This document shows positions 26,204 to 34,689 of a stretch of 64,000 nt of DNA, piece after piece (position 1 is the stretch's first letter; each line of letters opens with the position of its first letter). This stretch comes from Gracilimonas sp965227215 (GTDB taxonomy: Bacteria > Bacteroidota > Rhodothermia > Balneolales > Balneolaceae), in NCBI GenBank assembly GCA_965227215.1, contig OZ245729.1:124001-188000 (forward strand), written 5' to 3'. A model generated the notes under the pieces. The model was not told the DNA's origin. It saw nothing but the letters and a program-made list of their open reading frames with translations, and ran no database searches. The position numbers and the translations under genes are program-made.

Positions 26204-27141
26204 AAACCGTAATAACCAGCCTTTTTCTATTCATCTGCAGCACTTCCCTATTTGCTCAGGGAAGCGGTTTTGAGATGTTAAGCATTTCACCTACCCCCTA
26301 TTCACTCTCTAAAGCAGAAGCTACAACTTCCATTTCTGAAGGCTCAGCATCTATTTATTCAAATCCGGCCTTACTGTCGCTCAATGACTATTCTTCCATC
26401 GATTTGGGCTATTCTTTCTGGATTGCCAACGTGAATAATATCTTTGGCGGTATAAACTTCAAAAAGGGTCCAAGAGCGGTGGCTTTTTCGTTTTACACCT
26501 CCGGAGCTGATGATTACGAAGCCCGAAATAACCCGGGTCCCTCGAATGGAGAATTTACCATACAGTATATCTCAATATCCGCTGCTTATGCATACGATTT
26601 TAAGTATTTCGCTCTAGGCGGAGCATTTCAGTACCTGAACGAAGAGAACTTTACCTATCAGGCAAATGGGTATGCTTTCAATGTTGGAATGGCCGGTGAG
26701 CTATTTGAAGATCGGCTTCGGTTGGGTGCTTCTGTGACTAATTTAGGTGAAATGGAGAAGCTTAATATCAATTCTACCCCTCTTCCTACAAATTTCAAAG
26801 GAGGTGCTTCAGCTGATGTTCTCAACTTCACCCCACCTAAAAACGATGACTTACCAGTGTTGGTAACCGCATATGCTGATTTTGTTTACCCCTTGGTTGA
26901 AACGGAAGACAAAGATTATGCAGATTACACGGTTCCGGGTTCCTATTTTAATTTAGGGCTTTCTTTTAACGTAGCTGACGTTTTGGAAATCAGTGGAGGA
27001 TACAAAACCCAGAATAATGTTCGTCCTGTCTCTTTTGGAGCTGCCTTCACTACCGAAGAAATTACCTTTAATTATGCATTGATTCCTTTCAATACCGGCT
27101 ACGGAACAGTACATTCCATCGGGATTCAGTACAAATTTTAA
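26200..27141 (+). CDS. Second PorV/PorQ-like outer-membrane barrel protein
   Basis: 313 residues with signal peptide (about 1-19, SLFAQ). It shares with the previous protein the start pattern (AEATTSISEGSASIYSNPAL, where PorV-like proteins have YNPA) and an all-beta body of alternating strands ending in GIQYKF, a terminal aromatic residue expected of outer-membrane barrels. Overlaps the previous gene by four bases (ATGA). The glycosyltransferase gene begins 11 bases after its stop, so barrel and glycan genes appear to share a transcript. Confidence 0.78.
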   Translation: MKTVITSLFLFICSTSLFAQGSGFEMLSISPTPYSLSKAEATTSISEGSASIYSNPALLSLNDYSSIDLGYSFWIANVNNIFGGINFKKGPRAVAFSFYTSGADDYEARNNPGPSNGEFTIQYISISAAYAYDFKYFALGGAFQYLNEENFTYQANGYAFNVGMAGELFEDRLRLGASVTNLGEMEKLNINSTPLPTNFKGGASADVLNFTPPKNDDLPVLVTAYADFVYPLVETEDKDYADYTVPGSYFNLGLSFNVADVLEISGGYKTQNNVRPVSFGAAFTTEEITFNYALIPFNTGYGTVHSIGIQYKF

Positions 27142-27152
27142 TAAGGGTATTT

Positions 27153-28169
27153 ATGGAGGCAACTTCTCTTAAGGAGGTTTATGCATCGATTAATAATGAT
27201 GCACGCAACATTTATGTAGTTCCTCTAATCCGATATTCTCATAAAAAGTCTGATTACTTATACCTTTTATATCAAGATTTAATAGAGAGTTCGGATTATG
27301 ATATCCAATCCATAAGTGTGTTTAATCATTTTAAGTTGGTAGTTGGTATTCTTTCCAACCGACAGGCCATTCTGCATTATCACTGGCTTGAATTCCAGGA
27401 TTTTAAGTCTCTGCTGGGTATGCCCTGGAAAATGTTCTGCATCTTCTTGTTTCACAAGCTGGGCGGTAAAGTCGTTTGGACATTACACAATGAGTTCCCT
27501 CACGATCAAAAGTACCTCGGGCTCCATCGTTTTTTGCATAGAAAAATGGCTTCCTGGTCAGATGTTCTTCATGTTCATTGTAGAAAAGCCATGCAAATCA
27601 TGAGCAATCGACTAGAGGCACCAAAAGAGAAATTTGAATTAATCCCCCACCCAACATTTCCTGCTGAACCCATCGACAAGTCCGTTGCACGCCAGAATCT
27701 GAATGAACACTACAATTGTGAGTTGAAGCCGGATCTTCCGGTAATATTAATGTTCGGTAACATCAGCCGCTACAAACAGATAGAGAAAGTAGCTGATCTG
27801 GTTATAGATTTTGATTTTGAGTGTAAGCTCCTGGTTGTTGGCCCCGTAAAAAAGGGAAACGTAAAGTTATTTGATACCCTGAAGGAGAAGCAAAAACAGA
27901 GTAGCCGAATTCAAATTATTCCACAATTTATTGATGAAAGCCGGGTTCCTTGGTTTTATAGTGCGGCCGATCTTTGTGCTTTTAACTACCGCGAAATCCT
28001 TTCTTCCGGCGGATACCACATGGCTAAAGCTTATCAAAAGCAGATCATTGCCCCGGACATGGGCTGTTTAAGCGAAGAAAGAGATGAGGCTAACGTAGAG
28101 CTATTCACCACTCCGGAAGAACTGAAACAACTGCTTGAACAGCATTTAAAGGCAATCGCCAATGGCTAA
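27153..28169 (+). CDS. Glycosyltransferase, GT4-like
   Basis: 338 residues, cytoplasmic. GT-B layout: an N-terminal domain with VVWTLHNEFPHD, DVLHVHCRKA and a linker at about 160, then the C-terminal Rossmann-like half with VILMFGNISRYKQIEKV and a donor-site region IDESRVPWFYSAADLCAFNY and LSSGGYHMAKAYQKQI. No donor or acceptor can be named. An AAGGAGG near 27171 lies within the coding frame and appears accidental. It is the first glycan gene in the run and overlaps the flippase gene by 8 bases. Confidence 0.82.
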   Translation: MEATSLKEVYASINNDARNIYVVPLIRYSHKKSDYLYLLYQDLIESSDYDIQSISVFNHFKLVVGILSNRQAILHYHWLEFQDFKSLLGMPWKMFCIFLFHKLGGKVVWTLHNEFPHDQKYLGLHRFLHRKMASWSDVLHVHCRKAMQIMSNRLEAPKEKFELIPHPTFPAEPIDKSVARQNLNEHYNCELKPDLPVILMFGNISRYKQIEKVADLVIDFDFECKLLVVGPVKKGNVKLFDTLKEKQKQSSRIQIIPQFIDESRVPWFYSAADLCAFNYREILSSGGYHMAKAYQKQIIAPDMGCLSEERDEANVELFTTPEELKQLLEQHLKAIANG

Positions 28170-29565
28170 GCTGAAAGAAAAAGCGTTTTGGATTGCCATT
28201 GGTGATGTCGCCGGACGGGGACTTTCCTTTCTTACTTCTATTTACCTGGCCCGTACTCTGGGCTCCGAGTTTTATGGGTTGATTACCGTTGCACTTTCAA
28301 TCCTTGGCTATGCCACCTGGGTCTCTGACATGGGGTTGATCAGTATAGGAACGCGTGAAACAGCCAAAGAGCCTTCAAAACGTGTATTCCGGGTTTTAGA
28401 GATATTCAGAATGAAGCTCTTTCTTGGCATCATTGTGTTGATTGCCTCTACCGCTATCGTTTCTATGATAAATACGGGAGAAATTGAGAAACATGTTATT
28501 CTGGGCTACCTCTACTCTATTATTCCCTACATGGCCCTGATGGAGTGGTTTTATGCGGGGAAACAACAGTTTGGTAAAATCGCCCTATCTAAGATATTGA
28601 ATGGATTCATATACTTTATCCTCGTCATTTTTATGGTGCAATCGGTTGAGGATGTAACCCTGGTGCCTGTGCTTTATACGGTGGGTGTAACCATTGCGGC
28701 TTTAACGCTCGGTACGTTTGCAATTAAGGATAAGCCATTCTCACTCCCTTCCAGAGGTACACAGATTTATCCTGACTTACTTAAATCCAGCTCTATTTTA
28801 GGGTTAGGTAAATTCTTTGCTCAAATCGTCGTCCTGCTTCCTCCTATCCTGATTGGCGGTATTCTGACTTTACGAGATGCCGGTTTATATGGAGCTGCCT
28901 TTAGGGTGGTTATCATTGCGATGATGATCGACCGGGTATTTGTGAATTTGTTGCTCCCTAATCTCTCATCCCTGTGGAGCAGAAATCGGGCTGAGGCAAA
29001 CAGTAAGATAGATACCGTATTTAGGTTAGTGGCTGCAGGCGGAGCTCTCATTGCACTGGTCACGGCTGTAGGAGCAGAACAAATCATTTCCATACTCTAT
29101 GGCGATCAATATGCTGAAAGCGTGATTCTGCTTCAGATTCTATCGGTAATGATTGCTGCAACTTTCGTAAACAGCCTGTTTTCGTTTGGGCTTATAGCCA
29201 CAAATAAAGATAAAGAATACTTTTTGGCTACCTGTTTTGGCGGAACCATTTCGGCTATTATAATTTTCAGCTTTACGGCTCTTGGAAATTCAACCATGGT
29301 AGCTATATCGGTTTCGGCCGCAGAGGTTATCATCACCTTGTTCACCTATTTCTGGTTTAGAAAAGTGGTTCCTCTTAACTATTTAAAACCACTATTAGTC
29401 AGCTATCCCACAGCCATACTTCTTTTCTTAGCCTTTACCTTCAGTCCACTTATGCCATTGATTAATGCTGTAATGGCGGCCGGTATATTTATCTTCATAA
29501 CCACTTTATTTGGGATCTTAAAACCTGATCAGTTTGAGTGGGCAAAGAAAAAGATAATCGGATGA
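28162..29565 (+). CDS. Lipid-linked oligosaccharide flippase (Wzx / polysaccharide biosynthesis protein)
   Basis: 467 residues with about 12-14 predicted membrane helices. The start, FWIAIGDVAGRGLSFLTSIYLARTLGSEFYGL, is the characteristic N-terminus of the MATE/MVF-type O-antigen flippases. It moves undecaprenyl-linked sugars across the inner membrane. There is no polymerase or ligase gene beside it. Overlaps the previous gene by 8 bases and the next by 4, which points to tight coupling with the glycosyltransferases and the deacetylase. Confidence 0.88.
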   Translation: MAKLKEKAFWIAIGDVAGRGLSFLTSIYLARTLGSEFYGLITVALSILGYATWVSDMGLISIGTRETAKEPSKRVFRVLEIFRMKLFLGIIVLIASTAIVSMINTGEIEKHVILGYLYSIIPYMALMEWFYAGKQQFGKIALSKILNGFIYFILVIFMVQSVEDVTLVPVLYTVGVTIAALTLGTFAIKDKPFSLPSRGTQIYPDLLKSSSILGLGKFFAQIVVLLPPILIGGILTLRDAGLYGAAFRVVIIAMMIDRVFVNLLLPNLSSLWSRNRAEANSKIDTVFRLVAAGGALIALVTAVGAEQIISILYGDQYAESVILLQILSVMIAATFVNSLFSFGLIATNKDKEYFLATCFGGTISAIIIFSFTALGNSTMVAISVSAAEVIITLFTYFWFRKVVPLNYLKPLLVSYPTAILLFLAFTFSPLMPLINAVMAAGIFIFITTLFGILKPDQFEWAKKKIIG

Positions 29566-31097
29566 AACAGCGATTGTGTATAGGAATACAGGAAAGAAAT
29601 GCAGCATGGGATGCTGTGTTGAATCAGTTGGGGGTTTTGTTTGAGGAAGTGAACTACAACCTGGATCTGCTTCAGGAATACAGCGTTATTATTCTAAATA
29701 AGAAACCTCAGAAAGTTCAACGTTCAACCCTCAGTTCCTACCTGGAAAGAGGTGGCGGGATGTTAGAAGTAGGTGAGAATCTGGTCTTCCTTGAGAAAAA
29801 TCAAACTCGTTCATCTCATAAAGATACACTCATCAATTATGATCGTGAGGGATTTTTATCTCATATTTCTCATGTAGATGTACACACCAAAGTAAATATA
29901 CATAAGGATGATGGGTTACTGGAAGGTTTAGTTTATTTATCCCCTGACAATCATTCCAATCTTGCTTTTCTCGGAGTTGATGTAGCTAAACTGTTACAAA
30001 CAACCGGCTACAAACGAAAACGATTCTGCAGCAGAAATGGAGATTACCCGGATGAAATCGTCAGCAAAGTGTCTAAACATGAGCTCGCGGAAGTCCTGAA
30101 AGCCGTGCTGAAAAACCTGCACTTCCGAAGATCCCTGCCATTCATCGAGAAGTGGACTTCACCAACAACAAAACCGGTTTTCTGTTTTCGGATAGACAGT
30201 GATTTTGGAGATAAGAAGTCCATGGACGATCTTTATGAAACAATTAGAAAACATAAGAAATCAGCTACCTGGTTTCTGCATGTGCAGGCACACGAGGACT
30301 GGCTTTCTCATTTTGCATCGTATGAAAATCAGGAAATGGCCCTGCACGGCTACGAACACGGCACTTCTGATTCAGTAAAAAAAGTTCGAAAGAATATTGA
30401 ACTTGGAAAAAAGCATTTGAACCGTGCTAACATCGATTTCCATGGCTTCTGTGCCCCCTATGGAATCTGGAATAATGCACTAAAAGAAGTTCTTAAGAAT
30501 TCTGACTACGAATATACTTCGGAATTCACTTTTTGTTATGATGGGTTTCCGCTCCAGCCTGTTAATGATCAACTTCCTATTCAAGTTCCTATTCACCCCA
30601 TTTGTACAGGCAGCCTGAATCGGCGTAGTTATTCTATTGAAGAGATGAAAAGGTATTTCGAAGATGTTTTGTTAAATAAATTGTCCCGGTTTGAACCGGC
30701 TTTATTCTACCACCACCCTTTGCAACCCGGACTTTCTGTTGTCGATCATTTGCTGGAGCTCAGTAACATTCATGAATTTGAAAACCTTACTTTTGGTGAG
30801 TTTGCTGCCTTTTGGAAAGAACGGGAAACATTCCACTTTGAGGCATATTTGGACGATGGCAAAGTTTCCATCGAAAAATCTTCAGATCCCGATAAGTTGC
30901 TTCAGGTATCCACAAACCATTTGGAGTTTGATTTGGTATCTACAAACAAGGATATCATCAACCTCACAAAAACAACAAAATTAAAGTATTCGAAACCCTA
31001 TCTTCCTCAGCCTGAAGAGATATCTGAAATGAGAAAACGGGATTTGAGACTACTTAAAACTTCACTTGTAGATTGGAAAAACCGGGGGCGACTATGA
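29562..31097 (+). CDS. NodB-like polysaccharide deacetylase with unknown N-terminal domain
   Basis: 511 residues from the ATG at 29562, which overlaps the flippase stop (ATGA); a GTG at 29538 would extend it by 8 residues. About 190 N-terminal residues form an unrecognised domain (possibly a small alpha/beta fold). The NodB-like part begins near 205 with FCFRIDSDFGD (catalytic Asp-Ser-Asp), continues with MALHGYEHGT (metal His-x3-His) and FCAPYGIWNN (active-site segment), and ends near 410. The last ~100 residues look beta-rich. It probably removes acetyl groups from an exported or lipid-linked glycan. No signal peptide is evident, so the cellular side is unclear. Confidence 0.78.
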   Translation: MKQRLCIGIQERNAAWDAVLNQLGVLFEEVNYNLDLLQEYSVIILNKKPQKVQRSTLSSYLERGGGMLEVGENLVFLEKNQTRSSHKDTLINYDREGFLSHISHVDVHTKVNIHKDDGLLEGLVYLSPDNHSNLAFLGVDVAKLLQTTGYKRKRFCSRNGDYPDEIVSKVSKHELAEVLKAVLKNLHFRRSLPFIEKWTSPTTKPVFCFRIDSDFGDKKSMDDLYETIRKHKKSATWFLHVQAHEDWLSHFASYENQEMALHGYEHGTSDSVKKVRKNIELGKKHLNRANIDFHGFCAPYGIWNNALKEVLKNSDYEYTSEFTFCYDGFPLQPVNDQLPIQVPIHPICTGSLNRRSYSIEEMKRYFEDVLLNKLSRFEPALFYHHPLQPGLSVVDHLLELSNIHEFENLTFGEFAAFWKERETFHFEAYLDDGKVSIEKSSDPDKLLQVSTNHLEFDLVSTNKDIINLTKTTKLKYSKPYLPQPEEISEMRKRDLRLLKTSLVDWKNRGRL

Positions 31098-32125
31098 AGG
31101 TCGGCTACGTATCTCCTATGAGTGTTGCTGCGGTAAATGGCGGATTAAGAAATCAGGCCTTACAGACGACAAAGCATATTACGTCTTTCGGAGTTGATCC
31201 ATACCTGATTTCGCCCTGGGATGACATTAAAAAGATGGATCTTGATCTGATTCATGTTTTTGGCGCTTCCATTGAGAATGTGGGTATTGTGGATTCAATT
31301 AAAGCTATGGGGTTGCCCCTTGTCCTTTCTCCGGTCTTTTTTTCTAACCGAAAAGCTTCCTTTATAAAGAGCGCTCTGAAATTAGAACGGCTGAGTTCTG
31401 CTTTTGGATCGGGTATTCGGTCGGATTTTAGTGTAAAAGCTGAATTATGTGGTAAAGCAGATATTGTTTTACCAAACACCGCAGCTGAGGCTGAACTTAT
31501 TCGGGATGGTTTTTCTATCCTTGACGATCATATCCAGGTTGTTCCCAATGGCGTAGAACAAAAGTTTGCAGAGGCCTCACCGGAGTTGTTTACCGAAACC
31601 TATGGATTGAAGGACTTTGTACTTTTTGTCGGTCAGGCCGGAGCTGAAAGAAAAAACGTAGTTAAACTGCTCGAAGTAGCTCCAGATATTGATGTCCCTG
31701 TTGTTATTATCGGTTCTTTATATTCGGATGAATACGGAAATAAATGCAAAGCTTTAGCGGAACAATCGGGTAACGTAACCCTTATTGATACCCTTGATCA
31801 TGATTCTGAGCTGCTTGCTTCTGCGTATGCCGCCAGCAGTGTTTTTGTACTTCCCTCCCAATTCGAAACACCCGGAATTGCAGCAATGGAAGCAGCATTA
31901 GCCGGATCGAAAATCGTGATAACCGAGCGCGGTGGTACTAAAGATTACTTTGATGGATATGCTGAGTTTATCAATCCGGATTCTTCTAAGTCGATTCTAA
32001 ATGGGATAAATAAAGCATTGGCGAAAGAACCATCAGAAGGGCTCAGAGATTACATTCTTGAAAATTACACCTGGGAGCGTGTTGCAAAGTTGACGGCTAA
32101 ACAGTACAAAAAATTATTGGCATGA
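31094..32125 (+). CDS. Glycosyltransferase family 4 protein
   Basis: 343 residues from the ATG at 31094, which overlaps the deacetylase stop by four bases; a longer frame with TTG at 31073 is less likely. GT-B fold: N-terminal KVGYVSPMSVAAVNGGLRNQ, then PNGVEQKF at the domain boundary, LFVGQAGAERKN for the donor-binding half, and SVFVLPSQFETPGIAAMEAA, the EX7E region of GT4 retaining transferases. Sugar specificity is not predictable. Overlaps wecB by four bases. Confidence 0.86.
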   Translation: MKVGYVSPMSVAAVNGGLRNQALQTTKHITSFGVDPYLISPWDDIKKMDLDLIHVFGASIENVGIVDSIKAMGLPLVLSPVFFSNRKASFIKSALKLERLSSAFGSGIRSDFSVKAELCGKADIVLPNTAAEAELIRDGFSILDDHIQVVPNGVEQKFAEASPELFTETYGLKDFVLFVGQAGAERKNVVKLLEVAPDIDVPVVIIGSLYSDEYGNKCKALAEQSGNVTLIDTLDHDSELLASAYAASSVFVLPSQFETPGIAAMEAALAGSKIVITERGGTKDYFDGYAEFINPDSSKSILNGINKALAKEPSEGLRDYILENYTWERVAKLTAKQYKKLLA

Positions 32126-33216
32126 AGAAGATTTTGATTGCATTCGGTACCCGACCTGAAGTCATAAAGCTGGCTCCTGTGATCTTGACACTCAGAGACC
32201 ATATGGATGTAACGGTGCTACACACCGGCCAGCATAAAGAGCTTGTTGAGCCCATGTTATCTCTATTTGATATTGTACCGGATATCAATCTCGACATCAT
32301 GAAGCCGAACCAGGATCTATTTGAGCTATCACAATCCCTTCTCCCCAAATTGAAAAACGTTTTGGAGGAAATTAAACCTGATTTTGTAATGGTTCAGGGA
32401 GATACCACCACCTCATATCTCACCGCTCTGTCTGCTTTCTATCAAAAAATACCCGTACTTCATGTTGAAGCCGGATTGAGGAGTCATAATCCCTACAATC
32501 CCTTTCCGGAAGAAATGAACAGACGACAGATTACTCATCTGGCACATTTCCACTTTGCACCTACGGAATTGAACCGTCAAAATTTATTGAAAGAAGGTAT
32601 TGCTGAAGAACACATTTCAGTTACCGGTAACACAGTGATTGATGCTTTGAATAGAATCACCGGATCTGATGCATTCAATAAATCTGCTCCGGATATTCTT
32701 TCTGAAATTAAGAATGAGCAAAAGCTGATGATTCTGACAGCCCACCGGAGAGAGAATCATGGCGAACCTTTAGGTAATATTTTTAAAGCCGTGAAACAGC
32801 TTTTAGCTACAAATAAAGATCTGATGGCTATTTTCCCGGCTCACCCTAATCCCAATGTTCTGGCTGCAATTGAACAGGTTAACATGCCCAACCATCGTTT
32901 CAAACAAACTGAGCCATTTGACTACTTATCTTTTTTACACATACTAAAGCGAGCTGACATCATTTTGACTGATTCAGGTGGAATTCAGGAGGAAGCCTCC
33001 GCCCTTGGAAAACCGGTGTTAGTGCTAAGAAATGAAACGGAAAGACAAGAGCTGATTGAAAGTGGACTTGGGCAGCTGGTCGGCACTGATGAGGATACTA
33101 TCATAAATCAGACAAACGCCATGTTAGCTTCGGATACACGTCCGGATGCTTCGTCCGTTTTTGGTAAAGGGGATGCAGCAGAAATCATTAAAGAAGTGAT
33201 TGAAAATCAGCTGTAA
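32122..33216 (+). CDS. wecB: UDP-N-acetylglucosamine 2-epimerase (non-hydrolysing)
   Basis: 364 residues. Interconverts UDP-GlcNAc and UDP-ManNAc, suggesting that the glycan of this cluster contains ManNAc or a derivative. Signatures: FGTRPEVIKLAPVI at the start, LHTGQHKELV, VHVEAGLRSHNPYNPFPEE, LTAHRRENHGEPL and LTDSGGIQEEA near the C-terminus. Start overlaps the previous gene by four bases. Its stop overlaps the convergent pssA gene by 10 bases, so the last codons of both genes share DNA. Confidence 0.95.
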   Translation: MKKILIAFGTRPEVIKLAPVILTLRDHMDVTVLHTGQHKELVEPMLSLFDIVPDINLDIMKPNQDLFELSQSLLPKLKNVLEEIKPDFVMVQGDTTTSYLTALSAFYQKIPVLHVEAGLRSHNPYNPFPEEMNRRQITHLAHFHFAPTELNRQNLLKEGIAEEHISVTGNTVIDALNRITGSDAFNKSAPDILSEIKNEQKLMILTAHRRENHGEPLGNIFKAVKQLLATNKDLMAIFPAHPNPNVLAAIEQVNMPNHRFKQTEPFDYLSFLHILKRADIILTDSGGIQEEASALGKPVLVLRNETERQELIESGLGQLVGTDEDTIINQTNAMLASDTRPDASSVFGKGDAAEIIKEVIENQL

Positions 33217-34037
33217 TCCTGAAATTCATCTACCCCTGCCGGACCGTAATCATCGGTAAAGAATTGAATGGCCCCAATGATGATTCCCTTTAGCATAAAT
33301 AGTGTGAAAACGGCCATTAATCCATATTCTTTGAATAAGAGGATTAGCAACAGGTAAACCAGAAACAGCACAAACTTCCCTTTTTGCTCTTTAATGGTCT
33401 TTCTGTCGAAGCGGGGAATTTTGTCAAAAGGAAGAGTGCTTACCATCAAGAAAGAAATGACTACTATGAAGGGAATAAGTGCAGAATTCACGCCATTCTC
33501 CAGGAAGGAAAATAGTTCTAAAGAATCCCTGAATGTCAGGAAAAAAGCACCCAGTATAATGGCCTGAGCCGGTATCGGTAAGCCTACAAAAAAATCCGGG
33601 CGAGGCTGGAGTCTTGCATTCACGTTAAATCGGGCTAAACGTACAGCTCCGCAAAGAGGTGGCAATGCACTTACCATAATTCCCACAAAACCCAGTTCGT
33701 GTAAACTCCAGCTGTAAATTAAAAAGCCCGGTGCTACCCCAAAAGAAACCATGTCGCTTATCGAGTCCAGTTCAATCCCAAAATCACTCGTGGCGTTGGC
33801 AAGGCGTGCCATCAATCCATCAAAAACATCAAACAAACCGGCAAGAGCAATCAGCCAGGCTCCACGAATAAAATCTCCATCCGAAATAGAAATAATTGCC
33901 AGAAACCCACTGAATAGGTTCATCAACGTAAAGAAACTCGGAACGGCGATCTTTTTATTTACCGGAGGCTTTTGCTCTTTTCTTCGTTGCCGGCGTTGCT
34001 TAAAAGAATGATATTTTTTCTGAATTGGGTATTTCAT
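33207..34037 (-). CDS. pssA: CDP-diacylglycerol-serine O-phosphatidyltransferase
   Basis: 276 residues, inner membrane. Makes phosphatidylserine from CDP-diacylglycerol and serine. The CDP-alcohol phosphatidyltransferase motif spans Asp70 to Asp95 (DVFDGLMARL, then FGIELDSISD). An N-terminal basic stretch (FKQRRQRRKEQK) precedes 6-8 membrane helices. The start overlaps the psd stop by four bases; the product feeds Psd directly. It is the last gene of the aroE-to-pssA operon and runs into wecB tail to tail. Confidence 0.94.
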   Translation of the reverse strand: MKYPIQKKYHSFKQRRQRRKEQKPPVNKKIAVPSFFTLMNLFSGFLAIISISDGDFIRGAWLIALAGLFDVFDGLMARLANATSDFGIELDSISDMVSFGVAPGFLIYSWSLHELGFVGIMVSALPPLCGAVRLARFNVNARLQPRPDFFVGLPIPAQAIILGAFFLTFRDSLELFSFLENGVNSALIPFIVVISFLMVSTLPFDKIPRFDRKTIKEQKGKFVLFLVYLLLILLFKEYGLMAVFTLFMLKGIIIGAIQFFTDDYGPAGVDEFQDYS

Positions 34038-34687
34038 TCGTTAATAACTCCAATAATAGATTCCCCTGCTATTGTGGTATCTCCGGGTTTTACTTTAACC
34101 TCAACATTTCCGGGAACCACAATATCCATCCGCGACCCAAATTTCATAATGCCAAATCGCTCACCGGCTTTCAGCTCATCCCCTTCCTTGATGTTATAGA
34201 CAATTCTTCGGGCCAGAAAACCGGTTATCTGTCGGAAAAAGATCTTTGTTTTGGATGGGTGAAGAACACCAAAATCGGCCCGTTCATTGAGCTCTGAAGC
34301 ATGTTCAGTCCATGCCATCAGGTATTCTCCGGGATGGTATTTTACATATTCGAGCGATCCGGATACGGGATTTCGGTTCACATGTACATTCAATGGCGAT
34401 AGGAAAATACTGATCTGAGTAGCTTTCGATTTCAGGTACACGTCTTCATTTACTTCCTTTACGAAAACCACTTTTCCATCGGCCGGTGAGATAATCAGGT
34501 TTTCCCCTTCGGGTATATTGCGATCGGGATCGCGGAAGAAAAAAATGGTAAGTGCACTTAACGTTCCCATTCCTGCATAAATCACATAGACAAACCAGTG
34601 ATCGAGGAAATAGTATGCGAATCCACATACCAGAATGGAAACAGTTAGTACAAGTGCAATTGTAGGATATCCTTCCTTAGATAACAT
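34034..34687 (-). CDS. psd: Phosphatidylserine decarboxylase proenzyme
   Basis: 217 residues, the short bacterial form. Produces phosphatidylethanolamine. The self-cleavage site that makes the pyruvoyl group is Gly184-Ser185 in MKFGSRMDIVVP, where many family members have LGST. Two N-terminal membrane segments (about 10-27 and 32-50), and the ISPADGKVV motif near 66-74 with Asp as a catalytic residue. It lies 2 bases from rseP and overlaps pssA by four bases. Confidence 0.93.
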   Translation of the reverse strand: MLSKEGYPTIALVLTVSILVCGFAYYFLDHWFVYVIYAGMGTLSALTIFFFRDPDRNIPEGENLIISPADGKVVFVKEVNEDVYLKSKATQISIFLSPLNVHVNRNPVSGSLEYVKYHPGEYLMAWTEHASELNERADFGVLHPSKTKIFFRQITGFLARRIVYNIKEGDELKAGERFGIMKFGSRMDIVVPGNVEVKVKPGDTTIAGESIIGVINE

Positions 34688-34689
34688 AT

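Noticed and set aside
27171..27219. AAGGAGG followed by ATG at 27181, inside the glycosyltransferase gene
   Set aside because: The frame from that ATG has only 12 codons before TAG and is out of frame with the host gene. It looks accidental.
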